64,000 bases of DNA, taken from the NCBI RefSeq assembly GCF_002897375.1, contig NZ_BFAG01000005.1, forward strand, positions 124,001-188,000. Reading direction: 5' to 3'. Source of the stretch: Deinococcus aerius. Lineage in GTDB: Bacteria > Deinococcota > Deinococci > Deinococcales > Deinococcaceae. A program made the translations under genes and the position numbers. Positions 1 through 15,567 of the stretch are shown one piece after another. The notes under the pieces were generated by a model that was not told the DNA's origin, made no database searches, and saw only the letters and a program-made list of their open reading frames with translations. The first letter of the stretch is position 1. Every line of letters begins with the position of its first letter.

Positions 1-1
1 C

Positions 2-1816
<1,815 letters not shown>

Positions 1817-1836
1817 ACCTGGCACCCAGGAGAAAT

Positions 1837-1862
1837 CCCCGCCGAGGCGCGGGGGTTTCTCT
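1837..1862 (+). terminator. Rho-independent terminator of the surface-protein gene
   Basis: A CCCCGC/GCGGGG stem with a 6-base loop is followed by GTTTCTCTT, 20 bases after the stop codon. Confidence 0.7.
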
Positions 1863-1867
1863 TGCTA

Positions 1868-1950
1868 TGCCGGATGGCTCCAATTCCCGAACATCTGAAC
1901 CGGCACCGGATGTTCGGCCATCCTCGCAAGTCCGGCAGCTTCTGCTGCCC
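1868..1950. repeat. Nested inverted repeats between convergent genes
   Basis: GGATGG (1872-1877) pairs with CCATCC (1918-1923), and inside it GAACATC (1889-1895) pairs with GATGTTC (1909-1915). A further hairpin GCAGC/GCTGC lies at 1936-1950. No ORF uses this DNA. It could be a structured RNA, a protein-binding site or a small repeat element; only the pairing is seen. Confidence 0.5.
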
Positions 1951-2010
1951 GCTTCACTCGCCCCTCGTCCTCGCCTCATCGCAACTGGGGATCAGGGCGC
2001 GGGGCTGACC

Positions 2011-2052
2011 AAAACGGAACGGGGGCCGGTGAAGGCCCCCTCATTCCGTTTG
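2011..2052 (-). terminator. Terminator of the CAP-domain gene
   Basis: An interrupted two-part stem, AAACGGAA/TTCCGTTT enclosing GGGGGCC/GGCCCCC, lies just past the stop codon and ends in GTTTT on the minus strand. Confidence 0.75.
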
Positions 2053-2056
2053 CCGC

Positions 2057-2887
2057 TCAGCGCCGACCGAAGTTCTGCGTCCAGTAGGAGCGGTAGCTGC
2101 CCCCGGCGTAGTACCCGACGCCGAGATCACGGTACGCGGCGTTCATGATGTTGGCGCAGTGGCCGGGGCTCTGGAGCCAGCCCGCCACGACCTGCTCGGG
2201 CGTGGACTGCCCGGCGGCGATGTTCTCGCCCGCGGCGGTGAAGTTCGTGTACCCGGCCGCGCGCATGCGGTCGAAGGGGCTCAGCCCGTCGGGGTTGGTG
2301 TGGCTGAAGAAGCCCCGCACCGCCATATCCTTGGAGTGGTTGTAGGCGGCCGTGCGCAGGGCGGCGTTGTAGGTCAGGGGTGCGGCGGCGGGGAAGGACT
2401 GGGTGCCGCAGGTGCGCGCCTGGGCGCGGGCCTGGTTGGTGAGGTCCAGGACCCGCTGCTCGTAGGCGCTGGGACCCGTGCCCGTCGTCGGCGTGGGAGC
2501 CGGGGCTGTCGCCGCCTTGCTGACATTGACCGGGAAGTCGAGGAAGCTGGCCGGGTTGCTGCGCAGCGCCACCCGCACGGTCGCCGTTCCCGCCCCCCGG
2601 GCGGTGACCAGGCCATACTGGTCGACCGTCGCCACCGCCGCGTTGCTGCTCGTCCAGGTGACAAGGGCGGGCGTGACCGGCTGCCCGCCGTAGTACACGT
2701 TGATCTGATACGTCTGCCCGACGGTGAGGGCGATGGGCGTGACGGCGAGTGGGGTGATCCCCGCGGCGTCGGCGGAGGTCGAGAGGCGTTGCTCCGCCGC
2801 GGTGGCGGTAGGCCCTGGCGTCTGCCCGCAGGCGGCCAGGAGCAGCGTGGCCGAGCCGAGGAGGATAAGAAGAGATTGTGATTTCAC
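2057..2887 (-). CDS. Lipoprotein with Big2 Ig-like and CAP/SCP domains
   Basis: 276 aa. A signal peptide ends in a lipobox (LLAAC, Cys20), so the protein is probably lipid-anchored outside the cytoplasm. Residues about 48-122 form a bacterial Ig-like (Big2) domain (ALTVGQTYQINVYY, ALVTWTSSNAAVATVDQYG). Residues about 140-275 form a CAP/SCP domain of the bacterial YkwD type, with the family signatures HSKDMAVRGFFSHTN, AGENIAAG and WLQSPGHCANIMN. The biochemical role of bacterial CAP domains is poorly known. Start: GTG at 2887, preceded by TAGGCT seven bases upstream, the leaderless arrangement seen across this window. It converges on the surface-protein gene. Confidence 0.85.
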   Translation of the reverse strand: MKSQSLLILLGSATLLLAACGQTPGPTATAAEQRLSTSADAAGITPLAVTPIALTVGQTYQINVYYGGQPVTPALVTWTSSNAAVATVDQYGLVTARGAGTATVRVALRSNPASFLDFPVNVSKAATAPAPTPTTGTGPSAYEQRVLDLTNQARAQARTCGTQSFPAAAPLTYNAALRTAAYNHSKDMAVRGFFSHTNPDGLSPFDRMRAAGYTNFTAAGENIAAGQSTPEQVVAGWLQSPGHCANIMNAAYRDLGVGYYAGGSYRSYWTQNFGRR

Positions 2888-3182
2888 GTAACGCAGCCTA
2901 AGAATTCAGTCAGGTAAAGGGATGAACTGGGCCTGAGTTCTCCCCGCCGGCGCTCATGAGGATGCCCCCGCCCGGTTGAGATCGGGCACCCTCAGTCCGA
3001 GATCCGCTGTGTCTCACAGCCTCTGGCCCCGTCGGGCCTCACACCCCTCCCCGAACCTCCCGTCTGTTTAAGACGGACACCAGGAGCGCTTGAGCGATTC
3101 GTCATGGTCACCGGCCCCTCGCCGCACCCGGCGTATGCTGCCCTTCTCCATCTGCTGGAGCCACATCACCCGGAGGTTGGAT
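2888..3182. other. Intergenic region with one small hairpin
   Basis: About 295 bases with no convincing gene. A CCGTCT/AGACGG hairpin lies at 3060-3076. A possible -10 box TATGCT at 3134-3139 could serve the small gene downstream. Nothing else stands out. Confidence 0.4.
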
Positions 3183-3428
3183 ATGACACGCGATGATCAG
3201 AGGGGCCAGAAGCAGCACGCGGAGGGCGACTTCCCCGCCGACGCCGGGGGAACGGACCTGACCGACAAGGAGATCGTGGAGTTGCACGCGCGCGAGGGAC
3301 GCGGCGCCCGGCAGGTGCCCGGTGCCGAGCCGTCGGACGAGTACGTTCAGGACCATGTCGAGGGTCCAGAGGATCAGGGACCGAGCCTCCTGGATCCCAC
3401 GACGAAGGACTACAAGAAGCCCCGCTGA
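3183..3428 (+). CDS. Small hydrophilic acidic protein of unknown function
   Basis: 81 aa, starting at ATG 3183 with GGAGG seven bases upstream. It is very rich in Asp, Glu, Gly, Gln and Lys and has no hydrophobic segment (MTRDDQRGQKQHAEGDFPAD; C-term TTKDYKKPR). The composition suggests an intrinsically disordered, desiccation-type hydrophilic protein, but that is inference. A perfect 10-bp terminator stem follows. The longer reading from 3090 lacks a ribosome-binding site. Confidence 0.6.
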   Translation: MTRDDQRGQKQHAEGDFPADAGGTDLTDKEIVELHAREGRGARQVPGAEPSDEYVQDHVEGPEDQGPSLLDPTTKDYKKPR

Positions 3429-3450
3429 GCGACCCGCCCCCCAAAAGGTG

Positions 3451-3483
3451 CAGGCCCGGGAAGGATGCCCCGGGCCTGTTTGC
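3451..3483 (+). terminator. Terminator after the small hydrophilic protein
   Basis: CAGGCCCGGG/CCCGGGCCTG perfect stem with an 8-base loop, followed by TTTG. Confidence 0.75.
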
Positions 3484-3499
3484 GGGATGGGCGCGCCGG

Positions 3500-4063
3500 C
3501 TAGCCCTGCGGAACCGTCATCGTGTGTCCCACCCCCAGGCCGTGCCGGTAGACGAGCTGCCCGCCCAGGAAGGCGCCCACGCCGCCCAGGGCCAGGGCCG
3601 TGCCGGAGAGCGCCTTGCCCAGGCCCCGCCGCCCGCGCCTGCGCGCCAGCAGGGAGGCCGCGTTGAGCAGGAAGGCCACCTCGTTCAGGCTGCCGTGGAT
3701 GAGGCCGGTGCGCCGCGCCTGACCTCGGGCGTTGGACCAGTCGGTCCAGCCCGCGGCAATCGTGGGAACGGCGCCCACGGTGCCCAGCAGCAGGGCCATG
3801 TCGGCGGCGTACTCCCGCTCCGGGCTGCTCCGGCCCGGCAGGAAGTCGAGGATGCCCCCGACGATCCAGCCCCCCAGCGGCAGGTGAATCAGGATGGGAT
3901 GCAGGGGATGGCCGATGGGCTCGCCGTGCAGCAGGCTGATCAGCCCGTCCGGCAAGGCCTCCTCCGCCTCCTTCAGCCAGCCTTGCAGCCGTTCGGACAG
4001 AACCTCCACGGAAGGGTGGTTACTCAGCGCGTCTTCTATGCGGTCATTGATCTGTGAATCCAT
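3500..4063 (-). CDS. DUF2231 membrane protein
   Basis: 187 aa with four predicted membrane segments. The DUF2231 signature HPLHPILIHLPLGGWIVGG begins near residue 52, after a hydrophilic N-terminal helix of about 45 residues. Further hydrophobic stretches are MALLLGTVGAVPTIAAG, SLNEVAFLLNAASLLA and ALSGTALALGGVGAFLGGQL. Membrane His residues in this family may bind haem or metal, but the function is not established. It stands alone, with no operon partner visible. Confidence 0.75.
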   Translation of the reverse strand: MDSQINDRIEDALSNHPSVEVLSERLQGWLKEAEEALPDGLISLLHGEPIGHPLHPILIHLPLGGWIVGGILDFLPGRSSPEREYAADMALLLGTVGAVPTIAAGWTDWSNARGQARRTGLIHGSLNEVAFLLNAASLLARRRGRRGLGKALSGTALALGGVGAFLGGQLVYRHGLGVGHTMTVPQG

Positions 4064-4219
4064 ACCCGCTCCTTGCCGTGCTTTCTGTCCACCCTAGGGA
4101 GTGCCGTCTCCTCCTCAGTGAGCCCGGCTTGCCCGCCCCTTAAGACACCTGATGGGAGGTGAGGGCCGCCACTCGGTCATGGGGCGGAAGCGCGGGATGA
4201 GGTGGGCTACGCTGGGGCC

Positions 4220-5050
4220 GTGACCTCCGTGGCTGCTCTCGACGCTCTGGACGCCCGCATCCGGGCCGCCCTGGTGGCCGAGCCGGGGGTGCGCCATGCC
4301 CTCGCCTACGGCAGCCGGACTCAGGTGGGGCCAGACGGCGCGCCCGCCTCCGACGGGTGGAGCGACCTGGAGTACTGGGCCTTTCTGGAGTCGGGGGAGA
4401 CGCTGGACGCCTTCGCCTTCCTGCGGCCCCTGATGCCGGTCGCCCTGGCGGTGGTCAATCCCTATGGCACGCCGAACGTGGTCACTCCTGACCTGGTCCG
4501 GGTCGAGCTGCACATGGTTGACGGGGAGCAGTTGGCCCAGATTTCCACCTGGCCCAACGCTGGAACTTCGCCCGACCGGATGCTGATCAAGGACGCCGAC
4601 GGCGCGTTACGCGCCCGGCTGGAGGAACTGGCGACCCGCCCGATCTTCGCGGCGACCCTGCCCGGCGTCCAGGCGCTCTACGACGGGGTGCTGAACGACC
4701 TGGTGTTCGGCTCGGCGGTCCTGGCGCGGGGCGAGGAGCTGCGGGCCTGGGACCTGCTGACCCCGGTGCGGGGCGGGCTGCTGCGATTGGTCCGCGTGCT
4801 GGAGGGCCTGCCGCAACCGCTCGCCCCCACCCGCCGGGCGGAACGCGAGCTGCCGGAGGGGTGGCGGGAAGCCCTGCGGGGGACGGTCTCGGGCCAGGCG
4901 GCCTCTGCCTACGGGCGGGCGCTCACCGTCTCCCGCCGCCTGGCCGCGGTCCTGCGGCTGGAGGAGAGGGCCGTGATTCAGGAGGCGCTGGCCGCCCGCC
5001 TGCGAGCCCTTACTGGCGAGGAGTCGCGGCAGCCAGGTGCCGAGTCCTAG
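4220..5050 (+). CDS. Nucleotidyltransferase-fold protein (lincosamide-nucleotidyltransferase-like)
   Basis: 276 aa. The N-terminal half has a minimal nucleotidyltransferase motif, AYGSRTQ followed by DGWSDLEYWAF, giving the D-x-E pair expected at the metal site. The spacing and the 'DLEYWAF' wording resemble the Lnu(B)/Lnu(F) class of antibiotic-modifying enzymes and their uncharacterised relatives; substrate and resistance are not shown. The C-terminal half is helical. Start: GTG 4220, with TACGCT at 4208-4213 as a leaderless promoter. The ATG-like start at 4202 lies upstream of that promoter and is rejected. Confidence 0.65.
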   Translation: MTSVAALDALDARIRAALVAEPGVRHALAYGSRTQVGPDGAPASDGWSDLEYWAFLESGETLDAFAFLRPLMPVALAVVNPYGTPNVVTPDLVRVELHMVDGEQLAQISTWPNAGTSPDRMLIKDADGALRARLEELATRPIFAATLPGVQALYDGVLNDLVFGSAVLARGEELRAWDLLTPVRGGLLRLVRVLEGLPQPLAPTRRAERELPEGWREALRGTVSGQAASAYGRALTVSRRLAAVLRLEERAVIQEALAARLRALTGEESRQPGAES

Positions 5051-5175
5051 CCACCTCGGAAGGGATCGAGCGGCCCGGGGGTGCCTGGGAAAGGACCCTT
5101 CCGGCCCCACACCGGGAGACTCGCCGTAAAAGGCTTCACAGCGGGCGCTAAAGGGGCGGGCGTATGATCTGACTC

Positions 5176-5832
5176 GTGGTCAGCGATCCCCCCCGTCCCG
5201 CCCGCGCCCGCAGCCCCGAGGAGAAGGGCCAGCGGCGCGACGACATCCTCCGCGCCGCGGAGCGGCTCTGGGCCCATACCCCCTACGCCGACCTGAGCAT
5301 GAACCAGGTGGCGCGCGAGACGAAACTCGCCAAGGGCACCCTCTACCTGTATTTCGACACCAAGGAGGAGCTGTTCCTGGCGCTGCTCACTGAACACCTG
5401 GGGCGCTGGCTGGAGGAGCTGACGGCCCTGCTCGACGAGCGCGGGCCGAAGACGCCGGGCGAGGTCGCCGATGTCCTCGTCGCCTCCACCCGCGGGCACG
5501 AGGCGCTGCGCCGACTGCTGATCCTGCTGGGCACCGTGCTGGAACACAACGTGAGCCTGGAACTGACGCTGAGCTTCAAGCGGGAGGTCCGCACCCTGCT
5601 CCAGCCGGTCCTCGACCGGGTGCCCCTGCCGCAGGGCGTCACGCTGCGGCTCCTGATGCACCTGTACGCCCTGTCGGTGGGCTGGCAGCAGGTCACCGAG
5701 GAGCAGCCCTCCACGGGTTACCTGCGCCGCCAGCCCGAACTCGCCTTCATGTTTCCCTCCTTCGAGAAGGAGCTGTCGTTCAGCCTGCACGCGGTGGTGG
5801 ATAGGTTGGTCGCGGAAACCGCCCAAGTCTAG
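5176..5832 (+). CDS. TetR-family transcriptional regulator
   Basis: 218 aa. The N-terminal helix-turn-helix reads RRDDILRAAERLW...DLSMNQVARETKLAKGTLYLYFDTKEELF, a textbook TetR DNA-binding domain (residues about 17-65). The C-terminal ligand and dimer domain resembles TetR proteins of the FadR/AcrR type with no assignable ligand. Start GTG 5176 lies seven bases after TATGAT (5163-5168), so the mRNA is probably leaderless. No neighbour gives away the target. Confidence 0.85.
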   Translation: MVSDPPRPARARSPEEKGQRRDDILRAAERLWAHTPYADLSMNQVARETKLAKGTLYLYFDTKEELFLALLTEHLGRWLEELTALLDERGPKTPGEVADVLVASTRGHEALRRLLILLGTVLEHNVSLELTLSFKREVRTLLQPVLDRVPLPQGVTLRLLMHLYALSVGWQQVTEEQPSTGYLRRQPELAFMFPSFEKELSFSLHAVVDRLVAETAQV

Positions 5833-5846
5833 GGCGTTGGACAGAA

Positions 5847-5930
5847 GAATGGTCGCCCTGAACGAAGTGAAGAGTTCCCTCCCAGGAGGTTTGAGGATGC
5901 TTCGCTCAGCATGACACTGTTCTTTCGCCA
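5847..5930. repeat. Possible dispersed intergenic repeat fragment
   Basis: The segment contains CCCTGAACGAAGTGAAG and GGATGCTTCGCTCAGCATGA, motifs I recognise as common in short intergenic repeats of many bacteria. Only one copy is visible here, so the call is tentative. Confidence 0.3.
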
Positions 5931-5946
5931 ACTGTTTTAGGTCCGG

Positions 5947-5990
5947 CCAAAAGGAGGAGGCCCCGGGGAGCGTACCTGGGGCCTCCTCCC
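5947..5990 (-). terminator. Terminator of malEFG
   Basis: GGAGGAGGCCCC/GGGGCCTCCTCC, a 12-bp stem, followed on the minus strand by TTTTGG, just after the malG stop. Confidence 0.8.
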
Positions 5991-6006
5991 AAGCTGGAAA
6001 GCGTGC

Positions 6007-8822
<2,816 letters not shown>

Positions 8823-8941
8823 GGATGGGGCTCCTTTCGGGCTGGGTTGTCCGCTGGCAAGTACATCATGCTACGCCGTTCTGCCAGCAGGAACCCTTGA
8901 GTGTTTGAACAGGTGGGGGGCCGGTGGAGCGGGAGGAAAGG

Positions 8942-8975
8942 GGAGACGGACGGGAACGCCGCCCCGTCCGTCTCC
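8942..8975 (-). terminator. malE-malF intercistronic hairpin (probable partial terminator)
   Basis: GGAGACGGACGGG pairs perfectly with CCCGTCCGTCTCC (13 bp, 8-base loop). It sits between the malE stop and the malF start and is followed by CCCTTTCC rather than a long T run. It probably lowers malFG relative to malE or protects the malE mRNA 3' end. Confidence 0.6.
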
Positions 8976-9003
8976 TGCTTCAGGCCACGCCCCGCACGGC
9001 CCT

Positions 9004-10185
<1,182 letters not shown>

Positions 10186-10208
10186 GCTGACTCCTTGGGG
10201 CGCGGTGA

Positions 10209-10222
10209 TTGAACCGCTTCCA
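10209..10222 (-). promoter_or_regulatory. LacI-type operator candidate in the malE leader
   Basis: TTGAACCGCTTCCA matches the LacI-family pattern TGGAANCGNTTCCA at all but one fixed position and has the central CG. It resembles three other sites in this window. Confidence 0.45.
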
Positions 10223-10338
10223 GAGATTCGATACCCATCGGGCAAGACGAGCCGCACCGCCTCAGCGGGGTCGTCAGGCAGAGTTTCCTCAACGGGGAGG
10301 GACCCGGCAGACGGCATCTTCTCGGTGGCTCGCCCGCC

Positions 10339-10367
10339 AGTATAGGAGGCCGCAAAAATCTTGACAA
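10339..10367 (-). promoter_or_regulatory. malE promoter
   Basis: On the minus strand, TTGTCA (10362-10367), a 17-base spacer and TATACT (10339-10344) form a near-consensus sigma70 promoter. The remaining bases between malE and the MFS gene show no ORF. Confidence 0.75.
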
Positions 10368-10515
10368 TCCCCTGCTACAAAGCCCTTTTTCATCCCGAGG
10401 TCAGACTGCTCCCATCCGGCGGCGTCAAGGGCCGTAACAACGGCGATGGCCTCGTGTCCCTTCCCACCTACATCCGTCCCTGACCGAGCGGTCGGGCGGG
10501 GGGTAGACTGGGGGT

Positions 10516-11766
<1,251 letters not shown>

Positions 11767-11782
11767 GTCTCCTCCTCCCACC

Positions 11783-11825
11783 GGCCCGGGTTCCGCCCCC
11801 AGCGGTGAGCCCGGGCCGCTTCCTT
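11783..11825 (+). terminator. Probable terminator after the MFS gene
   Basis: GGCCCGGG (11783-11790) pairs with CCCGGGCC (11810-11817), followed by GCTTCCTTTCC. Confidence 0.5.
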
Positions 11826-11860
11826 TCCCGCCCACGGCCTGCTGGCCTTATCCTGCCCCG

Positions 11861-13120
11861 GTGACTGCCCCCCGCCCCACCGCCAACCCGGCCCGCGTGC
11901 TGGCCGCCCGTGTCCTGACGCGCGTGCTGGCGGGGGAAACCTTCGCCGCCCCGGCGCTCGACGCGGCGCTGACGGAGGCGCGGCTCTCCCCCCGGGACGC
12001 GGGCCTGGCGACCCACCTCGTGTACGGCACGCTGCGCTACGCCCCGCGCTTAGAGGCGGCCCTCACGCCCCTGCTGCGCGGCGAGACGCACCCCAAGGCG
12101 CGGGCGCTGCTGCTCGCCGGGACCTTCGAGAAATTGATCCTGGGCACCCCGCCGCACGCGGTCGTCAGCGAGTACGTGAATGTCGCCCGGCTCGCACGTC
12201 TGGCCCCGCCCGGGCTGGTGAACGCCGTGCTGCGCCGGGTCGAGTCGCCGCCGGAGACGGACGAGACCCGTTACGCCCTTCCCGCCTGGCTGATCGGGGT
12301 GTTCCGCGCGGCCTACGGCGAGCGGGCGGACACCGTGCTGGCCGACCTGCTCCAGCCGCAACCCCTCTGGCTCAGCCTCTCGGACGCGGGGGTGGGGAGC
12401 CTGGAGGCCGAGGGCAGCGTGGTCGAGCCCGGGCCGAACGGGGTGGACCGGGTGACCCTCGCCCGCCCACTGCGCGAGTCCGCCGCGTACCGCCGGGGGC
12501 AGGCCCAGCCCATCAACCCAGCCAGCCTGGCCGTGGTGGACGCACTGGGGGAGGTGGAGGGGGCTCGGGTCCTGGACCTCGCCGGGGGGGCAGGGGTGAA
12601 GGCCGCCATGCTCGCGGCAAGGGGGGCACGGGTCACGAGCGTGGACGTGGCTGCCCGCAAGCACGAGGCCGCGCGGGCGAACCTGAGGCGCCTGGGCCTG
12701 CACGCCGACTTCCTGACCCACGACCTCACCACGCCGCTCGACGTGCCCCCCGCACCGTTCGTCCTGCTGGACGCGCCCTGCACCGGGACGGGCACCCTGC
12801 GCGCCCACCCCGAGATCAAGCTGCGGCTGACAAGGGAGGCGGTGGGGGAGATGGCGGCCCTTCAATCCCGGATGCTGCCCAACGCTGCCGCCCTGGTCGA
12901 GCCCGGCGGCCTGCTCGTCTACAGCGTGTGCAGCGTCACCCCCCAGGAGGGGCCGGAGGTCGTGCGGGACTTCCTGGCCGGGCACCCGGAGTTCACCCCC
13001 GAGCCGCTGCCCGACCTGGAGTTGCCCACCGTGGCCGCTGGAGAGGGCGTGCTGACGGTGCCCGAAGGTGGTCTGGACGGCTTTTTCATTGCGCGGCTCA
13101 GAAAGGGGCGGGAGGAGTAG
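11861..13120 (+). CDS. rsmB: 16S rRNA (cytosine-C5) methyltransferase RsmB-like
   Basis: 419 aa. An N-terminal NusB-like RNA-binding domain (residues 1-130; [26 protein letters not shown]) is followed by a Rossmann methyltransferase domain. The SAM motif is [16 protein letters not shown], motif IV is [17 protein letters not shown], and the catalytic Cys lies in [12 protein letters not shown], the arrangement of the RsmB/RsmF/NSUN family. It would methylate C967 of 16S rRNA or an equivalent site. Start GTG 11861 lies six bases after TATCCT. The next gene starts 9 bases after the stop. Confidence 0.85.
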   Translation: MTAPRPTANPARVLAARVLTRVLAGETFAAPALDAALTEARLSPRDAGLATHLVYGTLRYAPRLEAALTPLLRGETHPKARALLLAGTFEKLILGTPPHAVVSEYVNVARLARLAPPGLVNAVLRRVESPPETDETRYALPAWLIGVFRAAYGERADTVLADLLQPQPLWLSLSDAGVGSLEAEGSVVEPGPNGVDRVTLARPLRESAAYRRGQAQPINPASLAVVDALGEVEGARVLDLAGGAGVKAAMLAARGARVTSVDVAARKHEAARANLRRLGLHADFLTHDLTTPLDVPPAPFVLLDAPCTGTGTLRAHPEIKLRLTREAVGEMAALQSRMLPNAAALVEPGGLLVYSVCSVTPQEGPEVVRDFLAGHPEFTPEPLPDLELPTVAAGEGVLTVPEGGLDGFFIARLRKGREE

Positions 13121-13128
13121 GCTGGGGC

Positions 13129-13803
13129 ATGACGCCCGCACCCCTCCGCCTGCTGCTCCCCCTGGCCGCTCTCCTGGTCCTCGGCGCCGCGCGGGCTCAG
13201 ACGCCAGCGAACTGCCCTCTGGCGAACGTCGTGGACGCGGACAGCTACGGCCTCCTCACCATCGAGCAGTGGAGTGAGGCCGATCAGGACAATGCGAGTT
13301 ACCACTGGGCCGAGTGCCGGGCGGCGAAGTTGCAGGCGAGCTTGGCGGGGATGCCGCAGCTCCGGGCGCGCATGGCCACGCTGAGGGGGCAGTTCCGCGA
13401 GATGCGGGACCTGGAGAGCGAGCTGGCGGGTATCCGGGCGGGGGGCGGGACGCTGTACGCCCACGCCATTCCCCGCAGCTTCGCGCCGCTGGAAGAGCAG
13501 CTTGCCAGTCTGGCGGCTCTTGCCCGGAGTTCCCTGGGGGCGCGGACCGGTGGCCAGTACGCCCGCACCGTTCAGGACGCCCGGCAGAACAACGCCGAGT
13601 ACATCAGGACTCTGCGGGCCTACAAACCGGGGCCGAACGAGACGTATGGCCTGTACGACCCGAAGGAATGGACCCGGATGGTGAACCGGTACGAGACGCT
13701 GAGCCGGGCGATCATGCTCACGCTGGGGTCGCGGGGGGATGCGGCGACGGCGCTGGGGTACAGCATTCTGGTGAATCAGGTGTTTCCGGCGAAGGAGGAG
13801 TGA
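13129..13803 (+). CDS. Secreted helical protein of unknown function
   Basis: 224 aa. A signal peptide (LLLPLAALLVLGAARAQ) precedes a mostly helical, charged mature region rich in Arg, Ala, Leu and Glu (MRDLESELAGIRAGGG, SLAALARSSLGARTGG). Two Cys occur near the mature N-terminus. Start ATG 13129 lies 9 bases past the rsmB stop with GGAGG upstream, so it is likely co-transcribed with rsmB; TAGGCT overlapping the rsmB stop could also give a leaderless mRNA. I do not recognise the family. Confidence 0.65.
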   Translation: MTPAPLRLLLPLAALLVLGAARAQTPANCPLANVVDADSYGLLTIEQWSEADQDNASYHWAECRAAKLQASLAGMPQLRARMATLRGQFREMRDLESELAGIRAGGGTLYAHAIPRSFAPLEEQLASLAALARSSLGARTGGQYARTVQDARQNNAEYIRTLRAYKPGPNETYGLYDPKEWTRMVNRYETLSRAIMLTLGSRGDAATALGYSILVNQVFPAKEE

Positions 13804-13804
13804 A

Positions 13805-14146
13805 GGGGGTGGGGCAGGGCAACTTGCTGCGGGTTGCCCCCACCCCCCAGCCCCCTACCCCCAGAGGGGGCAGGGGGAGCTTTCCGCTGCGCTCGGCAAG
13901 GGGCTCGGCCCATCGCGTCTGTGGCCGTTTCTCTCTGCGCGCAAGGTTTGATCTTGCTGCTTGCTGAGCCGCGTGCCCACCGTCTCGCTGCGCGAGCAAG
14001 GCGGGGTGAAGGCCGTGCGCGAGCGGGCCACTTTGGGGAATGGGCCGTCCAGAATAGACGGTTTTGGGAAGCACAAGTTTTAGCTCTTTTTGCCCCTTGA
14101 GGGGGGAGGCTGGGAGGGGGTGTCAAGTAACGCTTGCCCTCCAAAG
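13805..14146. repeat. MITE-like dispersed repeat, copy 1
   Basis: About 340 bases closely similar to 25762-26113. Shared blocks include GGGGAGCTTTCCGCTGCG followed by CTCGGCAA, GTGGCCGT, GATCTTGCTGC and CCCACCGTCTCGCTGCGCGA. The ends form imperfect inverted repeats, CCCCCACCCCCCAGCCCC on the left and GGGGAGGCTGGGAGGGGGTG on the right. It has no coding capacity of its own and lies just after a stop codon. Confidence 0.75.
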
Positions 14147-14222
14147 ATTGGGCCTGGAGAAGCTTGTAGAAGAGAGGTGTGCCCGACTTGCCCAGAAGCG
14201 AGCCCACCGTCCTCCACGTCTC

Positions 14223-14930
14223 CTACAGCCCCAACCCCGCGTCGAGCGCGACCTCGATCATCTGGTTGAAGGTCTGCTGGCGTTCCTCGGCGGTCGTTTC
14301 CTCGCGGGTCACGAGGTGGTCGGAGACGGTGAGGACGGTCAGGGCCTTGACGCCGTGCTTGGCGGCGAGGGTGTAGAGCCCGGCGGCCTCCATCTCGACA
14401 GCGAGGACGCCGTATGCCGCCCAGAGTTTGTACTGGTCGAAATCGTCGTGGTAGAAGGTGTCGCTCGACATGATGTTGCCGACGTGGGTGGTAAAGCCGC
14501 GCTCGCGCGCAATCTGGTAGGCGCGCAGCAGCAGGCCGAAGTCGGCGATGGGGGCGAAGTTCTTGTGCCCGAAGCGGATGTTGTTGATGTTGGAGTCGGT
14601 GCAGGCGGCCTGGGCCAGCACGAGGTCGCGCACATGCACGTCCGGCTGGTAGGAGCCGCAGGTACCCACCCGAATCAGGTTCTGGCAGCCATAATCCCGG
14701 ATCAGTTCGTTCACGTAGATCATCGAGGAGGCGATGCCCATGCCGGTGCCCTGCACGCTGACCCGCTGGCCCCGGTAGGTGCCGGTGTAACCCAGCATCC
14801 CGCGCACGGAGTTGTGCTGCACGGGATGCTCGAAAAAGGTCTCGGCGATGTGCCGGGCGCGCAGGGGGTCGCCGGGCAGCAGGACGGTCTCGGCGATCTG
14901 GCCGGGTTCGGCATTGAGGTGGACGCTCAC
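14223..14930 (-). CDS. deoD: Purine nucleoside phosphorylase, DeoD type
   Basis: 235 aa, normal length for the hexameric DeoD family. The phosphate- and purine-site motifs are clear: [45 protein letters not shown], and the EMEAAGLY segment, followed by [18 protein letters not shown] with the catalytic Asp. It cleaves purine (deoxy)ribonucleosides with phosphate in nucleoside salvage in the cytoplasm. It stands alone; start ATG 14930. Confidence 0.92.
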   Translation of the reverse strand: MSVHLNAEPGQIAETVLLPGDPLRARHIAETFFEHPVQHNSVRGMLGYTGTYRGQRVSVQGTGMGIASSMIYVNELIRDYGCQNLIRVGTCGSYQPDVHVRDLVLAQAACTDSNINNIRFGHKNFAPIADFGLLLRAYQIARERGFTTHVGNIMSSDTFYHDDFDQYKLWAAYGVLAVEMEAAGLYTLAAKHGVKALTVLTVSDHLVTREETTAEERQQTFNQMIEVALDAGLGL

Positions 14931-15058
14931 GCGGACAGGCTAGCAGGCGGGCGCGAACGCCGTCCCACCGGGGAGGTGTTCCAGGATGAAGGCGAACTCA
15001 ACGACCTGCCCCGGGGTTTGCTCACGGTTCTCAGCGAGGTTGAGGCAGGAGGCTCGGT

Positions 15059-15520
15059 ATGGATGAGCAAGCTGTTACAGAGGCCATTACCCGTCGGTAC
15101 GCCGACCTAGAGGTGATCGAGTCGTCGGGCAACTTCTTTTTCCAGGTCCGGCCTGGACGGGAGGCTGGCCCCGACCGCTGGCTGCCCTTCGCCACACTGG
15201 TCACGAACGACCTGTACGATCGGGCCTCCCGGCTTGAGCGGCCCTCGGTCTTTCGGCTCAACGTCGGGGTGAGTCCGGAAACCTACCGCTCGCTGTTCGG
15301 GGAACTGCCGCGGGGCAGCGGGGCGTCCGTCATCGACACCGGGCACGACTACACAGCGCTGGACCGGCTCATGCCGCACCCCCTGTACGCGCCGATGGCC
15401 TGGGTCTGCGTCCTCAACCCCAGTGAGGCGACGTTTCAGGCCCTCCAGCCCCTGCTGGACGAGGCCCATACGCGCGCAGCCCGGCGTGGGGCCGCGCGGG
15501 CGGAGCGCCGGGAAACGTAG
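15059..15520 (+). CDS. DUF6194-family protein
   Basis: 153 aa. It has the pattern of the small DUF6194 family: a mid-protein WLPFATLVTNDLYDRASRLE, then FRLNVGVSPETYRSLFG and HPLYAPMAWVCVLNPSEATF. No catalytic motif or transport signal is seen; the protein is probably cytoplasmic. Function unknown. Start ATG 15059, GGAGGC 8 bases upstream. It converges on the phosphoesterase gene. Confidence 0.65.
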   Translation: MDEQAVTEAITRRYADLEVIESSGNFFFQVRPGREAGPDRWLPFATLVTNDLYDRASRLERPSVFRLNVGVSPETYRSLFGELPRGSGASVIDTGHDYTALDRLMPHPLYAPMAWVCVLNPSEATFQALQPLLDEAHTRAARRGAARAERRET

Positions 15521-15567
15521 GGTCCAAGTGTTCCCGCCCGTGCCGCCGTGCCTACCGGGCGGTGCCG

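Noticed and set aside
10361..10400. Plus-strand promoter TTGACA near 10361
   Set aside because: The only -10-like match is nine bases away; the same bases form a well-spaced malE promoter on the minus strand.
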